NCBI GenBank assembly: GCA_029262995.1
Contig: JAJCYH010000016.1
Coordinates: forward strand, 1 to 64,000
Length of the DNA: 64,000 nucleotides
Direction: 5' to 3'
DNA from: Saprospiraceae bacterium
Lineage (GTDB): Bacteria > Bacteroidota > Bacteroidia > Chitinophagales > Saprospiraceae
In this document: in pieces, positions 52,710-61,641 of the stretch
Numbering within the stretch: position 1 is the stretch's first letter
How the letters are laid out: every line of letters starts with the position of its first letter
Translations under genes and position numbers: made by a program
Notes under the pieces: generated by a model
What the model was told of the DNA's origin: nothing
The model's input: the letters and a program-made list of their open reading frames with translations, nothing else
Database searches by the model: none

Positions 52710-53096
52710 TTGCAAGAAAAGATAGTACACAGCAATAAAGCCTTAAATAGTACAAAACTTACAGAATTAATCGTCGATAGTATTCAAGATATTAAAGGGA
52801 AAAATATTCTTCGTTTAGATATGCGTGATTTGGACGACTCTCCTTCAGATTTTTTTATAATCTGCGAAGGTGATTCCACTACTCAAGTAAGTGCTATTTC
52901 ACAGAATATTGTTAAAAGGTTAAAAGAAGAAGAAGGACTCAAGCCTTCGCATGTTGAAGGCAAACAGAGCGCTACTTGGGTACTGGTCGACTATTTTGAT
53001 GTAATCGTCCATGTATTCTACCCAGAAGCCCGCAGATTTTATGAAATTGAAGATCTATGGAGTGATGCCAAGCAAACGGAGTATCAAAATATTTAA
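52710..53096 (+). CDS. rsfS: Ribosome silencing factor RsfS
   Basis: A 128-residue RsfS/Iojap protein that binds ribosomal protein uL14 and blocks subunit joining in starvation. The core LDMRDLDDSPSDFFIICEG, and later HVEGKQSATWVLVDYFDVIVHVF, is clear. It starts with TTG at 52710; the nearby ATG at 52690 is out of frame. FtsH lies 99 bases after it, an arrangement often seen in Bacteroidota. Confidence 0.94.
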   Translation: MQEKIVHSNKALNSTKLTELIVDSIQDIKGKNILRLDMRDLDDSPSDFFIICEGDSTTQVSAISQNIVKRLKEEEGLKPSHVEGKQSATWVLVDYFDVIVHVFYPEARRFYEIEDLWSDAKQTEYQNI

Positions 53097-53195
53097 TGAC
53101 AATTGAACGATTTAGGGCTGAAATGATTTTTTATACAATTAATTTCAGTGAGAACAGAGGGTGATAGTATCGCCGAATAATTATGAAAACATCTT

Positions 53196-55190
53196 ATGGC
53201 AGATAATAAAGAAGATAAAAATCAAAAAAAGTTTACCATTAACTCTTATTGGATTTATGGTATCATCATATTTTTCATCTTATTGATGAATGTGATTACA
53301 CTTATTGGTGGCAAGACAAATGAATTGAGTCTTAACAAGTTCAAGGAGATAGCTAAGAAAGGTCATATAGAAAAAGTAACGGTCATTAATAAGGAAGTTG
53401 CTAAAATCTATTTAAAAAAGCAGTACCTAGACAAGTATCCTGAATTCGGAGAAAGCAAATTCAAGTTTTCACAGCCTCATTATGTAATGAATATTGGGGA
53501 TGTAAACTTGTTTTACGAAATGGTGCAAAGAGACATCAATACCGATCCAGACAATCCAATGGTAGACCCCAAATTTGTCACCGAAACAAATTATCTCTCT
53601 CAAATATTAAGCTGGGTAATTCCCTTTGCATTAATTATTGGTCTTTGGGTGTTTTTTATGAGGCGAGTAGGATCGGGAGGAGGAGGACCGGGCTCTCAAA
53701 TATTTAATATTGGTAAATCTAAGGCCACCTTATTTGATAGTGACGATGCAAAAGTCAATGTAACATTCAAAGATGTTGCAGGATTAGAGGAAGCAAAAGA
53801 GGAAGTTATGGAAGTTGTAGACTTTCTTAAATTTCCTAAAAAATATACTTCTCTCGGTGGTAAAATTCCAAAAGGCGTTTTATTGGTAGGACCTCCGGGA
53901 ACTGGAAAAACATTATTGGCAAAAGCAGTTGCTGGAGAAGCAGGTGTTCCTTTCTTTTCGATTTCAGGTAGTGATTTTGTTGAAATGTTTGTTGGGGTAG
54001 GAGCTTCCAGAGTAAGAGATCTATTTAAACAAGCCAGAGAAAAGGCACCTTGTATCATATTTATTGATGAAATTGATGCTATTGGTCGTGCAAGAGGAAG
54101 ATCCGCATTCCAAGGTGGTAATGACGAAAGGGAGAATACATTAAATCAGCTTCTCGTAGAAATGGATGGCTTTACTACTGATAAAGGAGTAATCTTAATG
54201 GCGGCAACAAATAGACCAGACATTCTTGATAATGCTTTATTAAGGCCTGGAAGATTTGACCGACAGATAGGAATAGACAGACCAGATTTAGTAGGTAGAG
54301 AAGCCATTTTCAAGGTTCACTTAAAAACCATAAAAACATCTACGGAAATGGATGCCCATACTTTGGCAGAAATGACACCCGGATTTGCAGGAGCCGACAT
54401 TGCAAACGTCTGTAATGAAGCGGCATTGGTAGCAGCTAGAAAGAATAAGAAACATGTTGAAATGGACGATTTCAATTATGCTTTAGATAGAGTAATTGGA
54501 GGATTGGAGAAGAAAAACAAAATAATATCCCCAAAAGAGAAAGAGATTATTGCTTATCATGAAGCAGGTCATGCAATTTGTGGATGGTTTTTGCAACATG
54601 CTTCACCATTGGTTAAAGTAACTATTGTTCCAAGAGGAATTGGGACACTTGGTTATGCACAATACCTTCCAAAAGAAGAATACATCACACGAACGGATGC
54701 ATTATTGGATAGGATGGCAATGACTTTAGGTGGAAGAGCTGCAGAAAGAATAGTATTTGACAAAATTTCAACGGGAGCACAAAATGACTTGGACCAAGTT
54801 ACCAAAATGGCTTATTCAATGATTTCTGTTTTTGGTATGAATGAAAAAGTAGGTAATGTTTCATTTTACGGAATGTCACAGGACAATTTTAACAAGCCAT
54901 ACTCGGATGAAACAGCAAGACTAATTGATGATGAAGTGAGAAATTTAATAGACTTGCAATATCAGGCAGCGATAGATTTGCTTAACGAGAGAAGAGAAGA
55001 ACTGGATATCTTAGCTAATGAACTATTGGATAAAGAGTTGCTTCTAAAGTCAGATGTAGAAAGATTGATAGGCAAAAGACCTTTTCCAGACATCGAAGAA
55101 TTTAAACCTATGGTGGAAGGTAAATCCAAATACAAGGAGTTATTTGAAGAGGAAAAAGAAGAAGCTAAAGATGAAGAGGTAAATCCGTAA
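53196..55190 (+). CDS. ftsH: ATP-dependent zinc metalloprotease FtsH
   Basis: A 664-residue membrane-anchored AAA+ protease. Two N-terminal membrane helices (about 20-38 and 136-152) flank a periplasmic domain. The AAA module has Walker A GPPGTGKT (about 232), Walker B FIDEIDA (about 288) and the SRH with [19 protein letters not shown]. The zinc site HEAGH is near residue 455, with the third ligand downstream in [10 protein letters not shown]. It degrades membrane and regulatory proteins. Length is normal; a strong terminator follows. Confidence 0.97.
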   Translation: MADNKEDKNQKKFTINSYWIYGIIIFFILLMNVITLIGGKTNELSLNKFKEIAKKGHIEKVTVINKEVAKIYLKKQYLDKYPEFGESKFKFSQPHYVMNIGDVNLFYEMVQRDINTDPDNPMVDPKFVTETNYLSQILSWVIPFALIIGLWVFFMRRVGSGGGGPGSQIFNIGKSKATLFDSDDAKVNVTFKDVAGLEEAKEEVMEVVDFLKFPKKYTSLGGKIPKGVLLVGPPGTGKTLLAKAVAGEAGVPFFSISGSDFVEMFVGVGASRVRDLFKQAREKAPCIIFIDEIDAIGRARGRSAFQGGNDERENTLNQLLVEMDGFTTDKGVILMAATNRPDILDNALLRPGRFDRQIGIDRPDLVGREAIFKVHLKTIKTSTEMDAHTLAEMTPGFAGADIANVCNEAALVAARKNKKHVEMDDFNYALDRVIGGLEKKNKIISPKEKEIIAYHEAGHAICGWFLQHASPLVKVTIVPRGIGTLGYAQYLPKEEYITRTDALLDRMAMTLGGRAAERIVFDKISTGAQNDLDQVTKMAYSMISVFGMNEKVGNVSFYGMSQDNFNKPYSDETARLIDDEVRNLIDLQYQAAIDLLNERREELDILANELLDKELLLKSDVERLIGKRPFPDIEEFKPMVEGKSKYKELFEEEKEEAKDEEVNP

Positions 55191-55212
55191 ATTAAATACT
55201 ACAGATAAAATT

Positions 55213-55248
55213 AAAAGAGCTTGTTTTACAAAAACAAGCTCTTTTTTT
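55213..55248. terminator. Bidirectional rho-independent terminator
   Basis: AAAAGAGCTTGTTTT pairs perfectly with AAAACAAGCTCTTTT across a 3-base loop, followed by further T residues on the + strand and preceded by A residues, so it works in both directions. It lies between ftsH (+) and the response regulator gene (-), whose ends it serves. Confidence 0.85.
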
Positions 55249-55250
55249 TA

Positions 55251-55985
55251 TTACTCAATTACTTCAACTGTTCTGTCAATCAGACGAAAACCATTGCCGT
55301 GAATATTTACGATCTCAAGTTTTTCATCCAAACTAAGATATTTTCTTAGTTTGGTTACAAAAACATCCATGCTACGAGCAGTAAAGTAATTGTCTTCACC
55401 CCATATTTTTGTAAGTGCTTTTGAACGAGGTAGAACGTCGTTCTTATGAATGCAGAACATTCTTAAGAGATGTGCCTCTTTAGGTGAAAGGTTTTCCTTG
55501 TGTTTATCACCGTCAGGACCGGTATAGCTGAGAATTCTTAAAGGGTAATTGAATACAAAACTCCCCAAATGGAATTCCTTTATATCCTCTTGTTCTTCTT
55601 TTTTGGATCCAGATCTTCTTAGGATAGCTTGTACTCTTAAGAGCAATTCCTCAGAATTGAATGGCTTCGTGATATAATCATCAGCACCTATTTTAAACCC
55701 TTCCAAAACATCTTCTTTCAAAGACTTGGCCGTTAAGAAAATAATTGGAACCTCTTTATTGTTTTCTCTTATCTCTTTGGCAAGTGTGAATCCATCTTTT
55801 TTAGGCATCATTACGTCAAATATGCACAGCTTAAATTCTCCTTTGTTGAATTTAATCAGACCTTCATCTCCATCCTTGGCAAGGTCAACATCATAACCAT
55901 GCATTTCTAAATAAGACTTGAGAACATCTCCGAAGTTTTGATCATCTTCTACCAATAAGATTTTTGTGGGTTTTTTCTCTTCCAT
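55251..55985 (-). CDS. rprY: OmpR/PhoB-type response regulator
   Basis: A 244-residue regulator with receiver (1-~120: Asp14 and Asp15, phospho-acceptor Asp57 in CIFDVMM, Lys107 in DYITKPFN) and winged-helix DNA-binding domain (about 140-238). It forms a pair with the kinase gene, which lies 37 bases upstream in the same direction. The best match by eye is the Bacteroidota RprY regulator, for which a role in sodium and oxidative stress control has been reported; the symbol is tentative. Confidence 0.88.
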   Translation of the reverse strand: MEEKKPTKILLVEDDQNFGDVLKSYLEMHGYDVDLAKDGDEGLIKFNKGEFKLCIFDVMMPKKDGFTLAKEIRENNKEVPIIFLTAKSLKEDVLEGFKIGADDYITKPFNSEELLLRVQAILRRSGSKKEEQEDIKEFHLGSFVFNYPLRILSYTGPDGDKHKENLSPKEAHLLRMFCIHKNDVLPRSKALTKIWGEDNYFTARSMDVFVTKLRKYLSLDEKLEIVNIHGNGFRLIDRTVEVIE

Positions 55986-56022
55986 TTTTTTGTGATTTGT
56001 AAAGTTCTTCTATCTGATAATA

Positions 56023-57438
56023 CTAATTTATTCTACTGTTCCTTTTGAAAGGTAAGAAAACACTAAATGTACTTCCCTTGTCCAATTCTGATTCTACGGT
56101 GATAGTGCCGTTATGGGCACTCACTAATGCTTTCACATAACTAAGACCAAGGCCAAAGCCTTTAACATCATGTCGATTTCCGGTATGGACCCTAAAGAAT
56201 TTATCAAAGATATGTTTTATAGCTTCTTTTGATATTCCTATTCCTTTATCTTCAACAGATAATTCTACGCCATTAATAACATTTTTTGTGGAAATTAATA
56301 TTTCTGGAGTTTCTTTTGAATATTTTTCTGCATTATCAAGCAAATTATAGACAATATTAGAAATATGCGTAAGGTCACCATCAATAATTGGACTTTGTGC
56401 ATGCAATTTAGTTGTGAGAGTTCCTTGCCTATTTGAAATTTTTAGTCTGCTATTTTCTGAAGCCTTATATACAACATCATTTAGGTTCACTTCTGTGATA
56501 TTCAACTCAAAGTCCTGTTTGTCAATCCTTGCCATCTGTAATACCTTTTCAACCTGGTCAAGCATTCTTGTATTTTCTTGTTTGATAATCCCAGCAAAGC
56601 GTCTTACTTTATCCTCGTGGCTGATTACGGTATCATTCGTAATGGAATCTGTTGCTAATGATATTGTTGCTATTGGCGTTTTAAATTCATGAGTCATATT
56701 GTTGATGAAATCCGTTTTCATTTCTGAAACTTTCTTTTGTCTTAAGATAACAAAAATTGTATAAGCAAAGCAAAACAAAACCAATCCGGTGAAAAGAAGT
56801 GAAGTTGTCATAGACGGCAACACTTTTGCCCACAAAAAGCTTCTTTTACCTGGAAAAAAAACTTTTAGATAACCAGGAGATCCTTCTTCAAGAAACAGTT
56901 TCACCTTGTAAGGTGAGGTTTCAAGACCTTTGTTGTATTTGGTAGAACTGCTATTGCCTTCCAAAGGAACCGCAAATACCCCGTTACGTATGATGAATTC
57001 ATTGGTTGCATTTGAAAACACTCCATAATCATACTTGATTACTATTCCTTGATCTTCAAGCTCAGACTTTATGTATTTGTCAAGATTTTCTCGATTGATT
57101 GACTCTAGTAAGTATTCGGGCGAAATTTGTTGTAAGGCACTTTCAATGGCAAAGCTATGCATACTTCTTTTATTAGAAGAAAGGTATTGATTAAGCACAT
57201 TTTCGTTTTGACCAAATATAGATTTCTTGCTTTTGATCCACCGTTCTACAAAATCTTTGGTATCCGTATCGCTCTTGAGCTGTGCTTTAACATTATTCAA
57301 TGCCATATAAACACGATCGTCAAAATTTTTCCCGTCTAGATCTACCTGCGCTTTAATCCAAATGAATTGCGTAACCGCTATGCCTATTAAAGCAATGCTC
57401 ATCAGGATTATTATTGCCCATATCATTTTCTTATTCAT
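56023..57438 (-). CDS. rprX: Sensor histidine kinase (RprX-like)
   Basis: A 471-residue kinase with membrane helices at about 5-27 and 208-232 bounding a periplasmic sensor of ~180 residues, then, without a clear HAMP domain, the HisKA motif NNMTHEFKTPIATISL (His about 250) and an HATPase with NLLDNAEKYSKE and GFGLGLSYVKALV. It acts with the response regulator downstream. The RprX name follows the partner and is tentative. The signal sensed is unknown. Confidence 0.88.
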   Translation of the reverse strand: MNKKMIWAIIILMSIALIGIAVTQFIWIKAQVDLDGKNFDDRVYMALNNVKAQLKSDTDTKDFVERWIKSKKSIFGQNENVLNQYLSSNKRSMHSFAIESALQQISPEYLLESINRENLDKYIKSELEDQGIVIKYDYGVFSNATNEFIIRNGVFAVPLEGNSSSTKYNKGLETSPYKVKLFLEEGSPGYLKVFFPGKRSFLWAKVLPSMTTSLLFTGLVLFCFAYTIFVILRQKKVSEMKTDFINNMTHEFKTPIATISLATDSITNDTVISHEDKVRRFAGIIKQENTRMLDQVEKVLQMARIDKQDFELNITEVNLNDVVYKASENSRLKISNRQGTLTTKLHAQSPIIDGDLTHISNIVYNLLDNAEKYSKETPEILISTKNVINGVELSVEDKGIGISKEAIKHIFDKFFRVHTGNRHDVKGFGLGLSYVKALVSAHNGTITVESELDKGSTFSVFLPFKRNSRIN

Positions 57439-57543
57439 AAATCGAACGCTTACAAGGTATGTCTAATCTTAAAATTAGGTCTTCAAAGTATTGAATTCAT
57501 ATCTTTAACTCATATTTAACCCCTTTGTTATAATAAGTTTATT

Positions 57544-57948
57544 ATGAAAAAAATCGAGCATCTTGGAATTGCAGTAAAAAATCTTGAAGATAGTGAGAAA
57601 CTCTTTGAGTCTCTATTCAACTCCAAAGTATATAAAAGAGAGCATGTGGAATCACAAAATGTAATAACTTCTTTTCTAAGAATGGGTAATAATAAAATCG
57701 AATTGTTACAAGCTACAAATGCAAGCAGCCCTATTGCTTCTTTTATTGACAAAAAGGGTGAAGGTTTTCATCATGTAGCATTTGCGGTTTCTGATATATC
57801 CTCTGAAATGAAAAGACTCGAAGGAGAAGGCTTTACTTTGTTGAGCAATGAACCAATGAAAGGAGCAGACAATAAATTGGTTTGTTTTCTCCATCCAAAA
57901 TCCACCAATGGGGTGCTGGTGGAATTGGTACAGGATATTAAATTCTAA
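57544..57948 (+). CDS. mce: Methylmalonyl-CoA epimerase
   Basis: A 134-residue vicinal-oxygen-chelate protein that interconverts (R)- and (S)-methylmalonyl-CoA. It starts MKKIEHLGIAVKNLEDSEKLF (metal His6), has KIELLQATN, GEGFHHVAFAV and VLVELVQD, which supply the remaining metal ligands. Length is that of the family. It links propionyl-CoA to succinyl-CoA in propionate and branched amino acid metabolism. It lies alone and is followed by a DUF937-type relic on the other strand. Confidence 0.93.
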   Translation: MKKIEHLGIAVKNLEDSEKLFESLFNSKVYKREHVESQNVITSFLRMGNNKIELLQATNASSPIASFIDKKGEGFHHVAFAVSDISSEMKRLEGEGFTLLSNEPMKGADNKLVCFLHPKSTNGVLVELVQDIKF

Positions 57949-58479
57949 TTATCTTATATTTAGGAAGTTTCCTAGCATTTTTAAACCAGATCTGGCAGCT
58001 TCGTCTATCACTGAACCGTCGCCAACTTTATCAAATAGTTATTCGAATACCGAAAGACTACTATCTTGCTGAACATATCTTTTTTGTAAAACTAAAAGAG
58101 AGTCCGACAGCTAATTTGTATCGAGGTTGTTTTGCTTTTTATATCTTCCAACAACGCCTAATACGATAGGTGCAAGTTTAATTAGTAATCCCATGCTTTG
58201 GTTTTATTCAATCCCAGTCATTTTTGTTAGCATTTAGAAGGCATTTCCTTGGTTTTTACTCAATAAATGGCTGAGAATTCTCGTTTCATCCATTGTTTTA
58301 GGTTTTGTAACATTTGATTTACCAGAAATGAGTCCAACGACATAATCTAAAATGCTTCTGTCATGATCCCTGTCTAGGCCATCGATTGCAGATTCATTAG
58401 AAGCAGAATTTGTCTTATTCGTGTCGTCAATGTTTAATTGTTGATCAATACCATTAAGTACACCTCAGAAAGTTGCCAT
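57949..58479 (-). pseudogene. DUF937-type gene with five in-frame stops
   Basis: On the minus strand one frame runs 177 codons from an ATG (58477-58479) to TAA (57949-57951). Read through its five internal stops (codons 5 TGA, 82 TAA, 92 TAA, 123 TAG, 147 TAA) it gives a recognisable DUF937 protein: DRDHDRSILDYVVGLISG, ILSHLLSKNQGNA, LLIKLAPIVLGVVGRYKKQNNLD and a final GDGSVIDEAARSGLKMLGNF. No insertion or deletion is needed. From memory the family has 35-40 more residues at the N-terminus, missing here. It fills most of the 629-base gap; bases 58480-58577 show nothing else. Confidence 0.75.
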
Positions 58480-58577
58480 TTAAAAAGACCCATTAAGTCA
58501 ATAATAATTGTATTAAATCCTCATTTAAAATTAAGGCACTGTTTTTGTTTGTTTTATAAATTATTAAAAAATGTAAT

Positions 58578-59471
58578 ATGACTCGTATTTTCTTAATGTT
58601 GTTTTTTGTTAGTCTTACAGCTTTTTGTATGGCAGAAAATCCAAGTTTAAATTATATCACGCAATATAAAGAAATTGCAATATTGGAAATGCAAAGAACA
58701 GGAATTCCAGCAAGTATTAAAATGGCTCAAGCACTTTTGGAGTCTGGGGCGGGGAGGAGTACGCTAGCTAGAAATGCCAATAACCACTTTGGAATAAAAT
58801 GTGGTGGTTCCTGGGAAGGAGAGACATATTATAGAGAAGATGATGATTATTATAAAGGTAAATTGGTTAAATCATGCTTTAGAAAATTTGATAGTGTTTA
58901 TCAGTCTTTTGAGGCACACAGCAATTTTTTAATAAATCAAAACCGCTATTCCTTTTTATTTGAAATACCTGTAAGCGATTATGAAAGTTGGGCAAAGGGA
59001 TTAAGAAAAGCTGGGTATGCAACAGATAAAAGTTATTCAATCAAACTAATAGAGATTATTGAAAAATATGAGCTATACCTTTTAGATCAAAATATGACTC
59101 CATTTGAAGGAGACTCTAGTTTAGCCAATGCTGAATCAGAGGATTTCGATACAGAAAAAAATGCGCATGATTCTGAAAATACATCGAAAACATACAAATC
59201 TGAAAGAAACAGAAGTAGAAGAAAAGTTAGTGTTAATAAAAATGCTAAATATCATATTGTTAGAGAGAATCAGAGCCTAAGCGATATAGCTATTCTATAT
59301 GAAATTGATGAAACATCTCTTAGACTAAGAAATAGATTGCCAAAGGATGCAGAACCTTTAAGCGGCGAAAAAATCCACCTAAAAAAGAAGATAAGTCTGA
59401 CGAGCAGGCCTAAATTTGAAAGAGTACCAAATGGGGATTTGGCTTCAGTAAAGGCAGAATTTATATTTTAA
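58578..59471 (+). CDS. Glucosaminidase with LysM domain
   Basis: A 297-residue secreted peptidoglycan hydrolase. After a signal peptide (about 1-19, ending CMAE) comes a mannosyl-glycoprotein endo-beta-N-acetylglucosaminidase (FlgJ-like) domain (about 22-172) with catalytic Glu55 in ALLESGAGRSTLA, NNHFGIKC and AGYATDKSYS. A charged linker leads to a LysM module (about 226-272, YHIVRENQSLSDIAILYEID). It cuts between N-acetylglucosamine and N-acetylmuramic acid in the cell wall. A barrel protein follows after 4 bases. Confidence 0.92.
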   Translation: MTRIFLMLFFVSLTAFCMAENPSLNYITQYKEIAILEMQRTGIPASIKMAQALLESGAGRSTLARNANNHFGIKCGGSWEGETYYREDDDYYKGKLVKSCFRKFDSVYQSFEAHSNFLINQNRYSFLFEIPVSDYESWAKGLRKAGYATDKSYSIKLIEIIEKYELYLLDQNMTPFEGDSSLANAESEDFDTEKNAHDSENTSKTYKSERNRSRRKVSVNKNAKYHIVRENQSLSDIAILYEIDETSLRLRNRLPKDAEPLSGEKIHLKKKISLTSRPKFERVPNGDLASVKAEFIF

Positions 59472-59475
59472 TTTT

Positions 59476-60204
59476 GTGAAAAACAAAACAATGCGATTAT
59501 TAGCCTGCATCTTCATATTTTCAATATTTTTTATCAACCCAGCAATAACTCAGGAACAAGAGTCTGGTGGTTTTTATTTTGGACCCAAACTTGGACCGAC
59601 GATCGGAACTCAGAATTGGGATGGCTTTGAAAGAAGAACCATGTTCAATTACCATGGAGCATTGTTTGTCGAAAGCTTAGACAGAGATTTTAAAGGTGCC
59701 TTTTTTGCTCAACTGGGATATAATGCTAGGGGTAGCGGGCTTAATGTGTTCACTATTGGAGGATTTTCTAATAGCCAATCGTTTGTCTTCAGAAATCTTT
59801 CTTTATTGCTTGCCGCAAAAAAGAGACTGCTTACAAAAACGCTTCAAACACCATATTATTTTGTAGGTGTTCGAGCCGAGTACCAGCTTTCTAACAATCT
59901 AAAAGAAATACAAGATCGGTACAATTCACCTTTTTTCCCCGTTCCAGAATTTGTCAACAAATTCACTTACGGCATTTCTTTTGGTGGAGGAATTGAATTT
60001 TTAGGATCTGAATTTATACAACCAGCATTAGAGCTAACTATAAGTCCTGACCTTTCATTTCAATATCAATCTCCTGCTATACCAAATGTAATTGATCCAA
60101 TAACAGGTCAGACAAGAACATTAAATGAAAGAAAAATTAGGAATATTACTATGGAGATAAGTCTTGTTATTCGCTTTTTGAGAAAGGTGGTTTATCTTAA
60201 TTAA
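59476..60204 (+). CDS. Outer membrane beta-barrel protein
   Basis: A 242-residue protein with a signal peptide (about 5-25, ending PAITQ) and strand-rich body beginning GGFYFGPKLGPTIGTQNWD. The final segment ITMEISLVIRFLRKVVYLN looks like closing barrel strands. The start may be GTG at 59476 or ATG at 59491; both give a usable signal peptide. It follows the glucosaminidase gene by 4 bases, so the pair is co-transcribed. No enzymatic motif is seen. Confidence 0.75.
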   Translation: MKNKTMRLLACIFIFSIFFINPAITQEQESGGFYFGPKLGPTIGTQNWDGFERRTMFNYHGALFVESLDRDFKGAFFAQLGYNARGSGLNVFTIGGFSNSQSFVFRNLSLLLAAKKRLLTKTLQTPYYFVGVRAEYQLSNNLKEIQDRYNSPFFPVPEFVNKFTYGISFGGGIEFLGSEFIQPALELTISPDLSFQYQSPAIPNVIDPITGQTRTLNERKIRNITMEISLVIRFLRKVVYLN

Positions 60205-60868
60205 GTTCAAAGCGATAGGACATCATTAATCCTAGATATTGAGAAGATTGCTTAAAAGATTTCTCGTCTCCCCGATAGTAAATATCTTCAGCCACACCAT
60301 GAAACCTTTGCTCATATAGTATTTCAAGTTGCAATTTATTGAGTTCATAATTAAAGGAGATATGATACCCTCCAGAAATTTTGCGTTCACGCTCTTCGAA
60401 TTCAGGCAACTGATTGAAAGGAGATTGTGTACTATAGTGCCAAACGATGCTTGGTCCAGCACCTATATTAAAGTTATCCACCCGTAGTCCAGCCTCTATA
60501 GGAATCAATAATGTATTTGATTTTTTTTCTAAAAATTGTGGTGTTAGATCAGGAAATTTTAAGTAATTGATTGAGCGAAAACGGCTTTTTAATTGACGCA
60601 GATGTATTCCTCCACGAACATAAACCAAGTCATTGGCAACAGTACAGGAGACACCAAAAACGGGAGATATATCCTCTTCAAGAAATCGAACAGAATAGGT
60701 TAGAAAGTCAAACTGGTCATCGTATTTGATTTCAGACCCGCGGTTGAAACTTAGAAAGTAAGATGTGCTTACTGAAATACTAATTTGTGTCCATGAAATA
60801 TTTAAACTGCTACAGAGGATTATAGTTGATAAGAGGAAAATTTTGAGTATTGAGGAAATAAACTTCAT
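60197..60868 (-). CDS. Probable outer membrane beta-barrel protein
   Basis: A 223-residue protein with a signal peptide (about 1-27, ending ISWTQ) and amphipathic strands through to the end (LGLMMSYRFELN). I do not recognise a named family; the length and pattern fit the small barrels of Bacteroidota. It overlaps the preceding + strand gene by 8 bases at the 3' end, and begins one base below the MBL hydrolase stop, so it shares a message with that gene. Confidence 0.65.
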   Translation of the reverse strand: MKFISSILKIFLLSTIILCSSLNISWTQISISVSTSYFLSFNRGSEIKYDDQFDFLTYSVRFLEEDISPVFGVSCTVANDLVYVRGGIHLRQLKSRFRSINYLKFPDLTPQFLEKKSNTLLIPIEAGLRVDNFNIGAGPSIVWHYSTQSPFNQLPEFEERERKISGGYHISFNYELNKLQLEILYEQRFHGVAEDIYYRGDEKSFKQSSQYLGLMMSYRFELN

Positions 60869-61504
60869 CTATTGCAGAAAGGGGTTTCTAATTTTTTCTT
60901 CAATTATACTCGTAGAAGGACCATGACCAGAATAAACCAATACGTCATCACCCAAGGGGTAAAATTTTGATTTAATGCTTTTAATAAGCGTATCAAAGTC
61001 ACCACCAGGCAAATCAGTTCTACCTATACTTCCTTTAAACAAAACGTCTCCTGCGATCAACTGTTTTGATGCTTTATGAAACAATGAAATACTGGCTGGT
61101 GAATGTCCAGGGGTAAAGAGAACTTCCAATCTTGTATCTCCAAATTGAATGATATCGGTCTCATCTATATAATGGTTTATTGGTGGAGAAGGCGTATAGT
61201 CTACACCATACATATTGGCAACAATAAGATTGGCTTCAAGAACTGGAATTTCTCCTTTATGAGCTTCTAATTTCAGATTGTATTTATCCGCTATATATTT
61301 ATTTCCTAAAACGTGATCAATATGACAATGCGTATTGATTAGTTTAACCGGTTTTAGCTTTCTAGAGTTAATATATTCAGAGATTTGATTTTCTTCTTTT
61401 AGGTTACTGCAACCTGGATCAACAATTATACACTCGAGTGAATCGTCATGAAGTATATAAGTGTTTTCTTCAAAATCATTAAAAGTAAAAGTGCTAATTT
61501 CCAT
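60869..61504 (-). CDS. MBL-fold hydrolase (glyoxalase II-like)
   Basis: A 211-residue metallo-beta-lactamase fold protein. The first metal site is NTHCHIDHVLG (His59, His61, Asp63, His64); the other ligands are the His in FTPGHSPAS, the Asp in AGDVLFKGSIGR and the His in YSGHGP. This set and the GSIGRTDLPG segment are those of glyoxalase II-like thiolesterases (YcbL type). I start at the ATG 61502-61504; a TTG seven codons upstream is the alternative. Its physiological thioester is unknown. Confidence 0.88.
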   Translation of the reverse strand: MEISTFTFNDFEENTYILHDDSLECIIVDPGCSNLKEENQISEYINSRKLKPVKLINTHCHIDHVLGNKYIADKYNLKLEAHKGEIPVLEANLIVANMYGVDYTPSPPINHYIDETDIIQFGDTRLEVLFTPGHSPASISLFHKASKQLIAGDVLFKGSIGRTDLPGGDFDTLIKSIKSKFYPLGDDVLVYSGHGPSTSIIEEKIRNPFLQ

Positions 61505-61641
61505 GCTAATTGTAGATTGACACAAGCAATTACTAAAACTTGTGCTTTAAGATTATATGAATGTTATTTTAGAATACAAATTATCCTTATTTAATCAGCT
61601 TTATTTAATAGATTGCTCAAAATACTGTATTTTCAAATTGA

